Part shown: piece by piece, positions 23,006 through 33,600 of the stretch
Position numbering within the stretch: position 1 is the stretch's first letter
Layout of the letters: each line of letters starts with the position of its first letter
Assembly (NCBI GenBank): GCA_024403185.1
Contig: JAKSSG010000001.1
Span: 1 to 64,000 of the forward strand
Reading direction: 5' to 3'
Source: Clostridia bacterium
GTDB lineage: Bacteria; Bacillota; Clostridia; Peptostreptococcales; Anaerovoracaceae
Length of the DNA stretch: 64,000 bases
The notes under the pieces: generated by a model
What the model was told of the DNA's origin: nothing
What the model saw: the letters and a program-made list of their open reading frames with translations, nothing else
The model's database searches: none
Program-made: the position numbers and the translations under genes

Positions 23006-25141
23006 ATGCATATGTTAATGTTTGGGGAAGCAGTCACTAAACACAGAAAGATTATCCTGATAATTGCGCTGTTTCTCGTAATCCCTGCAGCAATAGGCTA
23101 TTTCAGGACGCCTGTTAACTATGACATACTGAATTATCTCCCTGATTCAATGGAGACGGTTGAAGGTCAGGAAATCCTGCTCGATGAGTTTAACAAGGGC
23201 GGATTTGCCATGGTCATGTTTGAAGGCATGAGTGACAAGGATGTAGCTGCAGCAAAGAAGAAAATTGAGAATGTTGAGCATGTGGAAGATGTCATCTGGT
23301 ATGACAGCGTGCTGGATCTTTCGGTGCCTCAGGAAATTCTGCCTGACAGTGTGACGGATATCTATACCAACAAGGATACGGACTCCACGCTGATGGCTGT
23401 ATTTTTCAATACGCCGACATCGGATGAAGGCTCGATAAACGCTGTTGAACAGATTAGAAAAATCTGCGGCAAGCAGTGCTTCGTAAGCGGCATGACTGCA
23501 TTCGTAGCAGACCTTAAGATGCTGGGAGAAAAGCAGGAACCGGTTTATGTGGCCATCGCTTCAATTCTGGCCATTCTGGTCATGGCTCTGCTGCTGGATT
23601 CCTGGCTCATTTCAATAGTATTCGTAATCGGAATCGGAATTACAATCATCTACAACATGGGAACGAACCTGTTCCTTGGTGATGTTTCTTATATTACAAA
23701 GGCAATCGCAGCTGTTATGCAGCTGGCTGTTACAATGGACTACTCCATATTTCTGTGGCACAGTTACAAGGAACACAGATACGAAATAGGCTTGGAACGT
23801 GATGATGCAATGGCAAATGCCATAGCCAAGACGCTGAATTCCATAGCGGGAAGTTCGACTACAACAATCGCAGGCTTCCTGGCACTGTGCTTCATGTCAT
23901 TTACTCTGGGCCTTAATCTGGGTGTAGTAATGGCAAAGGGAGTACTGCTGGGAGTTATCGGCAGCGTAACAATCCTGCCGGGACTGATTCTGGGACTGGA
24001 AAAACCGATTCTCAAGTTCCATCACAAGCCGCTTCTTCCAAACATTGAAAAAATATCCGGAATGGTTGTCAAAAAGCCGGCAATGGCAATATGGATTATA
24101 ATATTCCTGCTACTGCTTGGTCCGGCACTTTACGGATATACACATACGGAAACTTATTACAAGCTGGATGAGGGCGTGCCTGATTATCTGCCGTTCAGAC
24201 CTGCAAACGAAAAGCTGGCCGACGATTTCGGAATCAGGACGACTCACATGGTTCTTGCCGATTCAGGTCTTTCCCAGAAGGAAACGGCCGAGATGATCGA
24301 GGAAATCAATGCTGTTGACGGAGTCGAGGTGACCATTGGCCTTGAGAGTCTGCTCGGACCGACAGTGCCTCAGGCGATTCTGCCGGATGAACTAAGCGGC
24401 AAGCTGTCCAGTGACAAGCATCAGCTTCTGCTGATTACAACAAAATACGCCGTTGCGAGTGACGAGGTGAACAACCAGATAGACGAGATAAAGAAAATCA
24501 CCAAGCGGCATGACGAGAACAGCCTGCTCATTGGAGAATCGGCCTGCACCAAGGATCTGATAACGATAGCGGACCATGACTTCAAGGCTGTTACGGCGGT
24601 TTCCGTCGCGGCCATATTTCTCATAATCCTGCTGGTTATGCAGTCGCTGACGCTTCCGCTCATTCTGGTAGGCTGCATCGAGCTGGCCATATTCATAAAT
24701 CTGGGCATACCGTTCTATACGGGCACGGTAATGTCCTTCATAGATTCAATCTGCATCAGCACCATTCAGCTGGGCGCGACTGTAGACTACGCCATACTGA
24801 TGACCAACCGGTACAGGCAGGAGCGAAACGGCGGACTTGATGCAAAGGCAGCCGTAAGGATTGCCCATTCAAAGGCAATACCATCGGTTATTGTAAGTGC
24901 ACTGGGATTCTTCGCTGCAACATTCGGCGTTTCGATTTATTCGGATATTGACATCATTCACTCCATGACATTCTTCATGGCACGTGGAGCTCTGATCAGT
25001 ACTCTGGTGGTAATGTTCATTCTGCCAACAATGCTGGTACTGTTCGATAAGATAATAATTAAAACAACGAGGGGATTTGAGAATGTACCGGGTGCTTTTC
25101 ACTACGGGCGCAAAGGCAAGGAGGCAAAGATAAATGAGTAA
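23006..25141 (+). CDS. MMPL/RND-family membrane transporter
   Basis: A 711-residue protein with about twelve membrane segments: one anchor, a large extracellular loop and five segments, then the same pattern again (SSD/MMPL duplication). Key segments are ITKAIAAVMQLAVTMDYSIFLWH and ISTIQLGATVDYAILMTNRYR, each with the conserved Asp-Tyr in the proton-relay region. MMPL proteins of Gram-positives export lipids or drugs. The start at 23006 is set by GGAG; an extended -10 (TGTTATCAT, 22972-22980) lies upstream. It overlaps the next gene by 8 bp. Confidence 0.88.
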   Translation: MHMLMFGEAVTKHRKIILIIALFLVIPAAIGYFRTPVNYDILNYLPDSMETVEGQEILLDEFNKGGFAMVMFEGMSDKDVAAAKKKIENVEHVEDVIWYDSVLDLSVPQEILPDSVTDIYTNKDTDSTLMAVFFNTPTSDEGSINAVEQIRKICGKQCFVSGMTAFVADLKMLGEKQEPVYVAIASILAILVMALLLDSWLISIVFVIGIGITIIYNMGTNLFLGDVSYITKAIAAVMQLAVTMDYSIFLWHSYKEHRYEIGLERDDAMANAIAKTLNSIAGSSTTTIAGFLALCFMSFTLGLNLGVVMAKGVLLGVIGSVTILPGLILGLEKPILKFHHKPLLPNIEKISGMVVKKPAMAIWIIIFLLLLGPALYGYTHTETYYKLDEGVPDYLPFRPANEKLADDFGIRTTHMVLADSGLSQKETAEMIEEINAVDGVEVTIGLESLLGPTVPQAILPDELSGKLSSDKHQLLLITTKYAVASDEVNNQIDEIKKITKRHDENSLLIGESACTKDLITIADHDFKAVTAVSVAAIFLIILLVMQSLTLPLILVGCIELAIFINLGIPFYTGTVMSFIDSICISTIQLGATVDYAILMTNRYRQERNGGLDAKAAVRIAHSKAIPSVIVSALGFFAATFGVSIYSDIDIIHSMTFFMARGALISTLVVMFILPTMLVLFDKIIIKTTRGFENVPGAFHYGRKGKEAKINE

Positions 25142-27134
25142 GAAGTTACTGGCAGTTATAACTGCACTGATGACAATGGTGGTGCTTTGCGGCGCACCTG
25201 CGGTTGCCTTTGCGGGTGACAGCGGAATCAAAAAGGATGAAACGGTTTACGTTGTCACCAATTCTGACGGCACTCAGGACGATGTGATTGTCAGCGACCA
25301 TCTGGTAAACGGCAATGAAGCCAAGAAGATTTCCGATGAAACTACTCTTTCTGACATAGAAAATGTCAAGGGAGACGAGACCTTCAAGCAGAATGGCGAT
25401 TCCATTGAATGGGCCGCAAAGGGCAAGGACATTTACTATCAGGGAAAAACAGACCAGGAAGTTCCGATTATCATGGACATCAACTACAGACTGGACGGTC
25501 AGGTAGTGAGCGGTAAGGAGCTTCAGGGCAAGAGCGGCGATGTTGAAATCCGCATCAATTACACAAACAACGGTAAGTTTGAAAATAAAACCATACCGTT
25601 TATCGTAATGACCGGTCTGGTTGTCACGGATGACAGCTTTACCAACGTAAAAGTTGATCACGGCAAGGTTATCGATGACGGTGACAAGCAGTTTGTTGTA
25701 GGCATGGCGGCACCGGGACTGGCACAGTCTCTTGATATTGGCGAGAATGAACTGGGCTTCGGCGATTCCGTAATGATTACGGGCAAGGCAAAGAAGTTCA
25801 ATGTTGAAGACATGATGACAATAGTAACAAACTCAGTTTTCGAGGATATTGATACGGGAGATCTTGACCTTGATTTTGACAGCCAGATAAAGGAACTCAA
25901 TAATGGTGCAAAGCAGCTGGTAAGCGGTTCGGATCTGCTTTACAGCAGCCTTGATGAACTGGCTGCCCAGGCTCCAAAGCTCAAGGAAGGAACGAAGAAG
26001 CTCAAGAAGGGAGCGTCCGATCTGAAAAAGGGTTCGGACAAGACCAAACAGGGCAGTATTGACATGAAGGATGGCATCGGGACTCTGGGTTCCAAGCTCA
26101 ATGAGAGCATGACTCAGATGTGCCAGGCTCTTACTCAGATATCTGCAGGTGCAGGAAATCTGCAGAGCGGTCTGGAAACGCTAAAAGGCGAGATAACCAG
26201 AGAAAGCTCAGACCCTACAAAGTTCGGAATGAGGCAGGCAATTGAAAAGATAGCAGCGGCTACTGCAGGAGCTTCTACGGGTATCGAGACTGCAAGCGGA
26301 TATCTGGGTTCTGCAGTAAACGACCTGACAAACTCAGATGATGGCGTTATTATGTATGATGCGAAGGCTCTGGCTGAGCTTGAGGGTCTGATGTCTGCCA
26401 TAAACGAAGATAGCAGCATCGATGATTCTACCAAGGCTAACCTGGTGGGTCAGATAGAAGTGATTATGAACGATATAAATAAATCAAAGAACAAACTGAA
26501 TGATTCTGAAAACGGCGTTGTTAAGAAGATAGGCACCGCCGATGCAGTACTCACGACGATAGATACGGAAGATAAGAAAAATGCGGATTTGCTTGCAAAG
26601 ACAGCGAACCAGCTGGCAGTGGGAATGCTTCCGGAAATTGATAATCTCGTTGATAAGCTCGGTTCAGCAGACCAGAAGGGTGAAACTCTGATTTACGGTG
26701 CAGCTTCCATTAAGGCAGGCAGCGATCAGATAATCAGCATGATAGAGGAATCGACTACTACAGGCGACCTGGCTAAGGGCCTTAAGCAGCTTAACGAGGG
26801 TGCAGGCAAGCTGGCTGACGGAGAAAAGGAACTCAATGAAGGTGCAAAGAAGCTTGCGGCAGGAACTGCTGAGCTGGATGAAAAGGCCGAGGGCCTGGTT
26901 GATGGCTCAAGACAGCTGAGCGAAGGTTCAAAGAAACTGAATCAGGGCATGAAGAAGCTCTACAACAAGGGCATCAAGAAGATTGTTTATCTTTACAATA
27001 ATGACCTGAAGGGACTGACAGACGGTCTCGATAACGTAATGGATGCGGGCAAGGGCTACAAGTCATTCACTAAACTGCCTTCAAACATGGACGGCAGCGT
27101 CAAGTTCATCTACAAGACAAAGATCTGCGATTAA
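25134..27134 (+). CDS. Secreted protein with xxxLxxG heptad repeats, MMPL partner
   Basis: A 666-residue exported protein with a signal peptide (about 1-27, ending AVAFA). The N-terminal half (about 35-240) is beta-rich. Two blocks (about 260-310 and 555-610) show the heptad pattern xxxLxxG (LNEGAGKLADGEKELNEGAK), known from YhgE/Pip-type proteins. Unlike YhgE it has no C-terminal membrane segments and ends with KFIYKTKICD. AAGGAGG precedes the ATG, inside the end of the transporter gene, so the two are translationally coupled. It probably works with the transporter outside the membrane; that role is inference. Confidence 0.75.
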   Translation: MSKKLLAVITALMTMVVLCGAPAVAFAGDSGIKKDETVYVVTNSDGTQDDVIVSDHLVNGNEAKKISDETTLSDIENVKGDETFKQNGDSIEWAAKGKDIYYQGKTDQEVPIIMDINYRLDGQVVSGKELQGKSGDVEIRINYTNNGKFENKTIPFIVMTGLVVTDDSFTNVKVDHGKVIDDGDKQFVVGMAAPGLAQSLDIGENELGFGDSVMITGKAKKFNVEDMMTIVTNSVFEDIDTGDLDLDFDSQIKELNNGAKQLVSGSDLLYSSLDELAAQAPKLKEGTKKLKKGASDLKKGSDKTKQGSIDMKDGIGTLGSKLNESMTQMCQALTQISAGAGNLQSGLETLKGEITRESSDPTKFGMRQAIEKIAAATAGASTGIETASGYLGSAVNDLTNSDDGVIMYDAKALAELEGLMSAINEDSSIDDSTKANLVGQIEVIMNDINKSKNKLNDSENGVVKKIGTADAVLTTIDTEDKKNADLLAKTANQLAVGMLPEIDNLVDKLGSADQKGETLIYGAASIKAGSDQIISMIEESTTTGDLAKGLKQLNEGAGKLADGEKELNEGAKKLAAGTAELDEKAEGLVDGSRQLSEGSKKLNQGMKKLYNKGIKKIVYLYNNDLKGLTDGLDNVMDAGKGYKSFTKLPSNMDGSVKFIYKTKICD

Positions 27135-27160
27135 TCGATAAACAAGAAAAAACCGTTGAA

Positions 27161-27187
27161 GCGCCGCCGGAAAAGCGGCGCTTTTTC
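27161..27187 (+). terminator. Intrinsic terminator after the MMPL operon
   Basis: An AGCGCCGC / GCGGCGCT stem with a seven-base loop and a TTTTT tail. Confidence 0.88.
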
Positions 27188-27189
27188 TT

Positions 27190-27199
27190 GCTTTTGCAT
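27190..27199 (-). other. Intergenic copy of the TGCAAARGCA motif
   Basis: TGCTTTTGCA on the plus strand, just after the terminator T-run; the flank TTGCTTTTGCATTA is identical to that at 19312. Confidence 0.6.
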
Positions 27200-27251
27200 T
27201 ATTATGTCCTTGAATTAAGACAGCAAAAGTGTTAGCATAATGGGGTGTTTT

Positions 27252-27269
27252 TCGCACAAATTTGTACGA
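27252..27269. promoter_or_regulatory. Operator-like palindrome before the MATE gene
   Basis: TCGCACAAATTTGTACGA is an 18-bp palindrome with one mismatched pair. It lies about 10 bp after a CATAAT -10-like box and before the GGAGG ribosome-binding site, where a repressor would block transcription. It shares GCACAAA with the post-tetR palindrome. Confidence 0.5.
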
Positions 27270-27288
27270 AACATATATAGGAGGAAAC

Positions 27289-28644
27289 ATGCAGGAAAAC
27301 AAAATGGGCACAATGCCGGTTGGCAGACTTATATTATCCATGTCATGGCCGGCAATATTATCAATGCTGATTCAGGCCATGTATAATGTGGTTGACAGTT
27401 TTTTCGTGTCCAGACTGGGCGAGGATGCGCTGGCTGCAATTACATACATTTTCCCGGTTCAGATGCTGATAATTTCAGTTGCAATCGGAACAGGGGTTGG
27501 AATCAATTCCCTGATTGCCAGAAGATTGGGCGCAAAGAGGCTTGAGGAAGCTAACATGGCTGCAAGTCACGGATACAGACTGGCTTTCTTTAACTGGGCG
27601 TTTTTCTGCATCATGGGCATATTTGCCGCAGGACCGCTCATGAGGGTAATGACGGATACGCCTTACATCGTTGAAGAAGGCACAAAGTATCTGTCAATAA
27701 TCATGATCGGCTCGCTGTTCATCTTCGTTCAGCTCATTTCAGAAAAGATTCTTCAGGCAACGGGCAACATGATTTTCCCGATGCTCTGCAGCATGACGGG
27801 AGCGGCCACTAACATTGTCTTTGACCCTCTGCTCATATTCGGAATAGGACCTTTCCCTGAAATGGGAGTTACGGGTGCTGCTGTGGCTACAGTATTCGGA
27901 CAGCTTCTGTCAATGTGCCTGGGACAGTATCTGCTCTTCGGCAAGAAGCATCCGGTAAAGGTCAGACTCAGAGGCTGGAAATGGCAGTGGAGTATCTGCA
28001 GAGAGATATATGCGGTAGGATTCCCGGCAATACTCATGCAGTGCATAGCATCAGTCATGCAGTTCAGCATGAACATGATTCTCAGATCATTCTCCGAGAC
28101 GGCCGTTGCGGTAATGGGTGTTTACGGAAGACTGCAGTCATTCATATTCATGCCTGTATTCGGACTGAATCAGGGTGTCATGCCGATACTGGGATTTAAC
28201 TATGGAGCCAGAAACAAAAAGAGACTCTTCGAAGGATACAAAAAAGGATTCGCCATTGCATTTACGATCATGGCTGTGGGACTGCTTGTTTTCCAGCTGT
28301 TCCCGCATCAGCTTCTCAGCATTTTCAATGCCCAGGGAAGCCAGGAAATGTACGACATAGGAGTTCCGGCTCTGAGAGCCATAAGCTGGTGCTTCCTGCC
28401 TGCATCCTACGGAATCATGACTTCATCAGTATTCCAGGCAACCGGCCACGGATTCCTGAGTCTGTGGGGATCCCTTATCAGACAGCTCGTAGGCATTCTG
28501 CCTATAGCGTTCATATTTGCAAAACTCTTCGGCCTTGGCATGGTATGGTATTCATTCCCGCTGGCTGAAGTATTCGGAATTACTTATTCTATAATAGGAT
28601 TCCTGTATCTCTACAAAAAGGATTTTAAGCATCTGGGTGAGTGA
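27289..28644 (+). CDS. MATE-family efflux transporter
   Basis: A 451-residue protein with twelve membrane segments in two MatE halves. The first half starts VGRLILSMSWPAILSMLIQAMYNVVDSFFVSRLG, characteristic of the family; GLNQGVMPILGFNYGA marks the second. MATE pumps export drugs or metabolites using Na+ or H+ gradients. The start at 27289 has GGAGG seven bases upstream; an in-frame ATG at 27262 lies inside the palindrome. The stop overlaps the next start (TGATG). Confidence 0.9.
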   Translation: MQENKMGTMPVGRLILSMSWPAILSMLIQAMYNVVDSFFVSRLGEDALAAITYIFPVQMLIISVAIGTGVGINSLIARRLGAKRLEEANMAASHGYRLAFFNWAFFCIMGIFAAGPLMRVMTDTPYIVEEGTKYLSIIMIGSLFIFVQLISEKILQATGNMIFPMLCSMTGAATNIVFDPLLIFGIGPFPEMGVTGAAVATVFGQLLSMCLGQYLLFGKKHPVKVRLRGWKWQWSICREIYAVGFPAILMQCIASVMQFSMNMILRSFSETAVAVMGVYGRLQSFIFMPVFGLNQGVMPILGFNYGARNKKRLFEGYKKGFAIAFTIMAVGLLVFQLFPHQLLSIFNAQGSQEMYDIGVPALRAISWCFLPASYGIMTSSVFQATGHGFLSLWGSLIRQLVGILPIAFIFAKLFGLGMVWYSFPLAEVFGITYSIIGFLYLYKKDFKHLGE

Positions 28645-29246
28645 TGAAATCAACAATCAGCAAGAGAACATACAGAGCAATATACAGACTGCTGGACCGG
28701 GTAAGTCCCATAGAAGGCGACTGCGGCTGCCTTTGCGGTGCTGCATGCTGCACATGTACCTTTGAACCTGAGGATATTGAATTTCAGGCCGAGGGCGACG
28801 AGAACGCCGACAGCTACATGGGCATTTATCTGCTGCCCGGGGAAGAGAAGGTCCACGAGCAAAAGCAGGACTCAGACTGGATTGACTGGGGCTTCATTAA
28901 AGCCGAGGATTACGAGTTTCCGGAAAGCTGGCACGGCAAGGTAAGCTTCATTCAGTGCAAGACCGCGCCGGAGTGCCCGAGGGAAAACAGGCCGATTCAG
29001 TGCAGAACATTTCCGCTTTCTCCATATTTTGACGAAAACGGTGTGTTTCATGTTATAATTAACGCTGACGATTTGCCTTATGTCTGTCCGCTGATTGAGG
29101 ACGGAATGGAACTTACCGAAAGATTTGTTCAGGCAACGTATACGGCCTGGAAGCATCTCGTTCGCGATCCGCTCATTGCGGACCTGGTCGAGATGGATTC
29201 GGCGATTTTAGATGAAGAAGGTATCGAAGCAACGATATTGAAATAA
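28644..29246 (+). CDS. Cys-rich YkgJ-like protein
   Basis: A 200-residue cytoplasmic protein with a metal-ligand-like Cys cluster: [16 protein letters not shown] near residue 25-40, then CKTAPECP and [13 protein letters not shown] around 108-127, and YVCPLIEDG. The spacing and RPIQCRTFP resemble YkgJ-type zinc/iron-binding proteins of unknown function. It starts on the last base of the MATE stop codon, so it is probably translated by re-initiation; a GTG three bases earlier is possible. Confidence 0.65.
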   Translation: MKSTISKRTYRAIYRLLDRVSPIEGDCGCLCGAACCTCTFEPEDIEFQAEGDENADSYMGIYLLPGEEKVHEQKQDSDWIDWGFIKAEDYEFPESWHGKVSFIQCKTAPECPRENRPIQCRTFPLSPYFDENGVFHVIINADDLPYVCPLIEDGMELTERFVQATYTAWKHLVRDPLIADLVEMDSAILDEEGIEATILK

Positions 29247-29257
29247 AAGGTAAAAAA

Positions 29258-30601
29258 ATGTTAAACGTTTATGACGAGTACAAGGAAAAACTGAGAACTC
29301 CCGAACAGGCCGTAAGAGCCGTAAGGAGCGGTGACTGGGTGGATTACATTGTTACCAATGCATTCCCGCCGCTGCTTGATGCCGCACTGGCAAAGAGAAG
29401 GGATGAGCTCACAGATGTTAAGATCCGCGGAAACAATCTGCTGGGACCTATCATGGTAGCGGAATGCGACCCGGAGAGAGACCACTTCACATATAACAGC
29501 TGGCACATGTCAGCCTATGAAAGAAAGCTCTTTGACAAGGGACTCTGCAGTTATACACCGATGATTTTCAGAAACATCATCGAATACTACAGATATTTCT
29601 GTCACGTTAACGTTGCAATGGTTGCAGTTACACCTATGGACAGACACGGATACTTCAATTTCTCATGTTCAATCGGAGTTGCCAAGGGCATTCTGGATAC
29701 TGCTGACATGATTATCCTGGAAGTAAACGAAAAGCTGCCTAAGGTAAGCGGAAGCCACGATGACTGCATTCACATTTCAGAGGTTGACATGGTTGTTGAG
29801 GGCGAGCACGACGAACTGCCGCAGATTGCAACCCCTGAACCTACGGAAATAGACAAGCAGATAGCTTCACATATCATGCCGTACATCACAAACGGTGCAA
29901 ACCTGCAGCTTGGAATAGGCGGACTTCCGTGCGTAATCGGAAGCCTTATCGCCGACTCTGACCTTAAGGATCTGGGCATGTACACCGAGCTGGCTTCAGA
30001 TGCCTATTACGAAATCTTCAAGGCCGGAAAACTGACCAACAGGAATTCATACATAAACAAGGGCAAGGGCCTTGCCGGCGTATTCATCGGCACGAACAAG
30101 CTCTATGACTGGATTGACGAGAACCCTGGAATCATCGGATATCCTCTGGAAATCATCAATTCGCCTGCAGTTCAGAGAAACGTAAAGAAGCTCATTTCAA
30201 TCAACAGCGGTCTGACTGCTGACCTCTACGGACAGGTGTGTTCCGAATCAGTAGGCACAAGGCAGATTTCCGGTACGGGCGGACAGCTTGACTTCCTGAC
30301 CGGTGCGGCACTGTCGGAAGGCGGACGTGCATTCATCTGCATGCCTTCAACCAGAACAGACAAAAACGGCAATGTTTCATCGAATATCAAGCCGTTCTTC
30401 ACCGGCGGTGAAATCATCACTTCACCTCGAAGCCAGTCCCATCTCTTCGCAACTGAGTACGGTGCAGTTAACCTGGCCGGCAAGAGTACATGGGAACGTG
30501 CTGAAATGCTGATTTCAATCGCACATCCGGATTTCCGCGAAGACCTGATAAAGGCTGCGGAAGAGCAGAAAATATGGCGCAAAAGCAATAAACATATATA
30601 A
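29258..30601 (+). CDS. Acetyl-CoA hydrolase/transferase family CoA-transferase
   Basis: A 447-residue family I CoA-transferase related to butyryl-CoA:acetate and 4-hydroxybutyrate CoA-transferases. The catalytic Glu is probably Glu244 in [18 protein letters not shown]; the oxyanion/CoA motif [12 protein letters not shown] precedes it and [19 protein letters not shown] follows. It swaps CoA between carboxylates in fermentation; the exact acids are not deducible. It lies 34 bp before the dehydratase-activase-like gene, pointing to amino-acid or hydroxy-acid fermentation. AAAAGG serves as ribosome-binding site. Confidence 0.85.
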   Translation: MLNVYDEYKEKLRTPEQAVRAVRSGDWVDYIVTNAFPPLLDAALAKRRDELTDVKIRGNNLLGPIMVAECDPERDHFTYNSWHMSAYERKLFDKGLCSYTPMIFRNIIEYYRYFCHVNVAMVAVTPMDRHGYFNFSCSIGVAKGILDTADMIILEVNEKLPKVSGSHDDCIHISEVDMVVEGEHDELPQIATPEPTEIDKQIASHIMPYITNGANLQLGIGGLPCVIGSLIADSDLKDLGMYTELASDAYYEIFKAGKLTNRNSYINKGKGLAGVFIGTNKLYDWIDENPGIIGYPLEIINSPAVQRNVKKLISINSGLTADLYGQVCSESVGTRQISGTGGQLDFLTGAALSEGGRAFICMPSTRTDKNGNVSSNIKPFFTGGEIITSPRSQSHLFATEYGAVNLAGKSTWERAEMLISIAHPDFREDLIKAAEEQKIWRKSNKHI

Positions 30602-30610
30602 ATATATGTT
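30591..30610. promoter_or_regulatory. AT-rich palindrome over the CoA-transferase stop
   Basis: AACATATATAAATATATGTT pairs at nine of ten positions and overlaps the stop codon. No T-run follows, so it is not a typical terminator; it may be an operator or an mRNA processing hairpin. Confidence 0.35.
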
Positions 30611-30634
30611 ATCGAAAGGACAACAGAGGAACGT

Positions 30635-33600
30635 ATGAGATTAGGAATCGATGTGGGATCAACAACTGTAAAGCTGGTGTTCCTGGACGACGACAACAAC
30701 ATTATCTATGACAGATATGAGAGACACATGTCCAATGCTTTTCTGAAGGTACAGGAACTTATCAGAGAAGCTCACGAGGAGTTTGGTGCACAGGAGATTC
30801 AGGCCGTAATTACCGGCTCGGGTGGACTCAGCATTGCCAAGCTTATTGACGTGCCTTTTGAGCAGGAGGTTATTTCCTGCAGCAAGGCTGTTGAAACTCT
30901 CATTCCCGAAACGGATACAGCAATCGAGCTGGGCGGCGAGGATGCCAAGATCACATTCTACGACCAGACCATCGAGCAGAGAATGAACGGCACATGTGCA
31001 GGGGGCACAGGTGCATTCATCGACCAGATGGCAGTTCTGCTCAATACTGACGCTGACGGACTGAATGAGGCTTCAAAGAAGCACACTCTCATTTATCCGA
31101 TAGCTGCACGCTGCGGAGTTTTTGCAAAGACAGACATACAGCCGCTGATTAACGACGGTGCAAAGATCGAAAATCTTGCCGCTTCAATTTTCCAGGCTGT
31201 AGTTGACCAGACCATATCAGGTCTTGCCTGCGGACATCCGATCAGAGGCAAAGTTGCATATCTGGGCGGACCGCTTTCATTCCTGTCAGAACTTAGAGAC
31301 AGATTCACCGAAACACTCAAGCTGGCTCCGGAAGATGTTATCTTCCCGGAAAACGGCAAGCTTTTTGTTGCCATGGGCGCAGCGTTCCTGGCAGGTGAAA
31401 AGGAAGCAACCAATCTGGAAGAAATCATGACAAAGCTCGAGAATGCGGACCAGACTGAGCTTTCGGATACAGCAAGAATCGAGCCTCTCTTCAGGGATGA
31501 AGAGGACTACAGGGAATTCAAGGAGCGTCACGACAGGGCAAAGGTTAACAGAAAGCCGTTTGAAGAAGCAAAGGGCAGACTGTTCCTGGGCATTGACGCA
31601 GGTTCAACTACTACAAAATCGGTTGTAATGGACGACGACAAGAACGTCCTTTACACCTTCTACAGATCCAATCGGGGCAAGCCTATAGCACCAATCATTG
31701 AAATGATTAAGGATGTTTACAGCAAGATGCCTGAAGGCTGCTACATCGGAGGGACAACCGTTACAGGATACGGTGAAAATCTTATCAAGGCCGCATTCAA
31801 GTGCGACATGGGCGTTATTGAAACCATGGCTCACTACAAGGCAGCGGAAGAGTTCCTGCCCGGCGTTGAGTTCATTCTGGACATTGGCGGTCAGGACATG
31901 AAGTGCATGGAAATAAAGAACAACGCAATCTACAACATCATGCTTAACGAGGCATGTTCATCCGGTTGCGGTTCATTCATAGAGACATATGCCAAGTCAG
32001 TGCAGATGGACGTGCCTGATTTTGCAAATGAAGCGCTGTTTGCAGAGGGCCCGGTAGACCTGGGAACCAGATGCACAGTATTCATGAACTCAAAGGTTAA
32101 GCAGGCTCAGAAGGAAGGCGCCACAATCGGTGACATTTCTGCAGGCCTGTCATATTCGGTTATCAAGAACGCCCTCTACAAAGTTATCAAGCTGAGAAAT
32201 CCTGAGGATGCCGGCGAGAAGATCGTCGTTCAGGGCGGAACATTCCTGAATGAGGCCGTTCTCAGATCCATTGAGAGAATCCTGGGCAAGGACGTTGTAA
32301 GACCTGACATCGCAGGACTCATGGGCGCATTCGGCGCAGCACTCGTTGCCAGGGAGAACTATGTTGAAGGCACTGAATCCGGACTTCTGAAGATGGATGA
32401 GCTTGAGTCATTTGACGTTGAAACTTCAACCACCAGATGCAAGGGCTGCGAAAACAACTGCCTGCTTACAATCAACAAGTTCGCAGACGGAACAAGAATG
32501 ATTACAGGAAACAGATGTGAAAAGGGCGAGGGCAAGACGGAAAAGACAAACGACATCCCGAACCTTTACGAATACAAGTACGACAGGCTCTTTGACTATG
32601 TTCCTCTCGAAGCGGACCAGGCGCCAAGAGGCTGTATCGGAATTCCGCGTGTGCTGAACATGTACGAGAACTACCCGTTCTGGTTTACTTTCTGGAACAG
32701 CCTGGGATTCAGAGTGGTACTGTCGCCGCAGAGCAGAAAATCCATTTATGAAATGGGAATGGATACTATTTCATCCGATACGGCATGCTATCCGGCCAAG
32801 CTGGTTCACGGACATGTGAAGTGGCTCATTGAGGACGGCCAGAAGTTCATATTCTACCCGAGCATCAACTATGAGCGCGTAGAGGACGAAAAGCAGCCTA
32901 ATCACTACAACTGTCCGATCGTTGCAACCTACCCTGAGGTAATTGCCAACAACATGGACGAGGCAATCGATGAAAACGGTGTTGATTTCATGCACCCGTT
33001 CCTGCCGTATGACAACGACAAGCGCCTTATCAAGGAGCTTGCAAATCTGCTTGCCGGCAGAGGCATCAGCAGATCGGAAGTTGCAAAGGCAGTCACAGAG
33101 GCTCGTGCGGAGGACAGACGCTTCCACGAGGACATGAGAAAGGCGGGAGAGGACGCTCTGAAGTTTGCAGAGGAGCATGGTCTCAAGTCAATCGTTCTCG
33201 CGGGAAGACCATATCATGTTGACCCTGAAATCAACCACGGCATGGACAAGATGATCAACTCCTTCGGAATGATAGTTCTGACTGAGGATTCCATCGCTCA
33301 CAAGGGTTTCTTCGAAAGACCTATCAGAGTTCTTGACCAGTGGATGTACCACACGAGAATGTACAGAGCAGCAGTATTCACGGGAACCCGTGATGACATT
33401 GAACTCATTCAGCTCAATTCATTCGGATGCGGTCTTGATGCCGTAACGACAGACGAGGTTGCGGAAATCTGCCACAAGAACAACAAGCTCTATACTGTAC
33501 TGAAGATAGACGAAGGTTCAAACCTGGGCGCAGCCAAGATTAGAATCAGATCCCTGGCGGCAGCCATGGCTGAACGTGAAAAGAACAATGTCAAGGCCCA

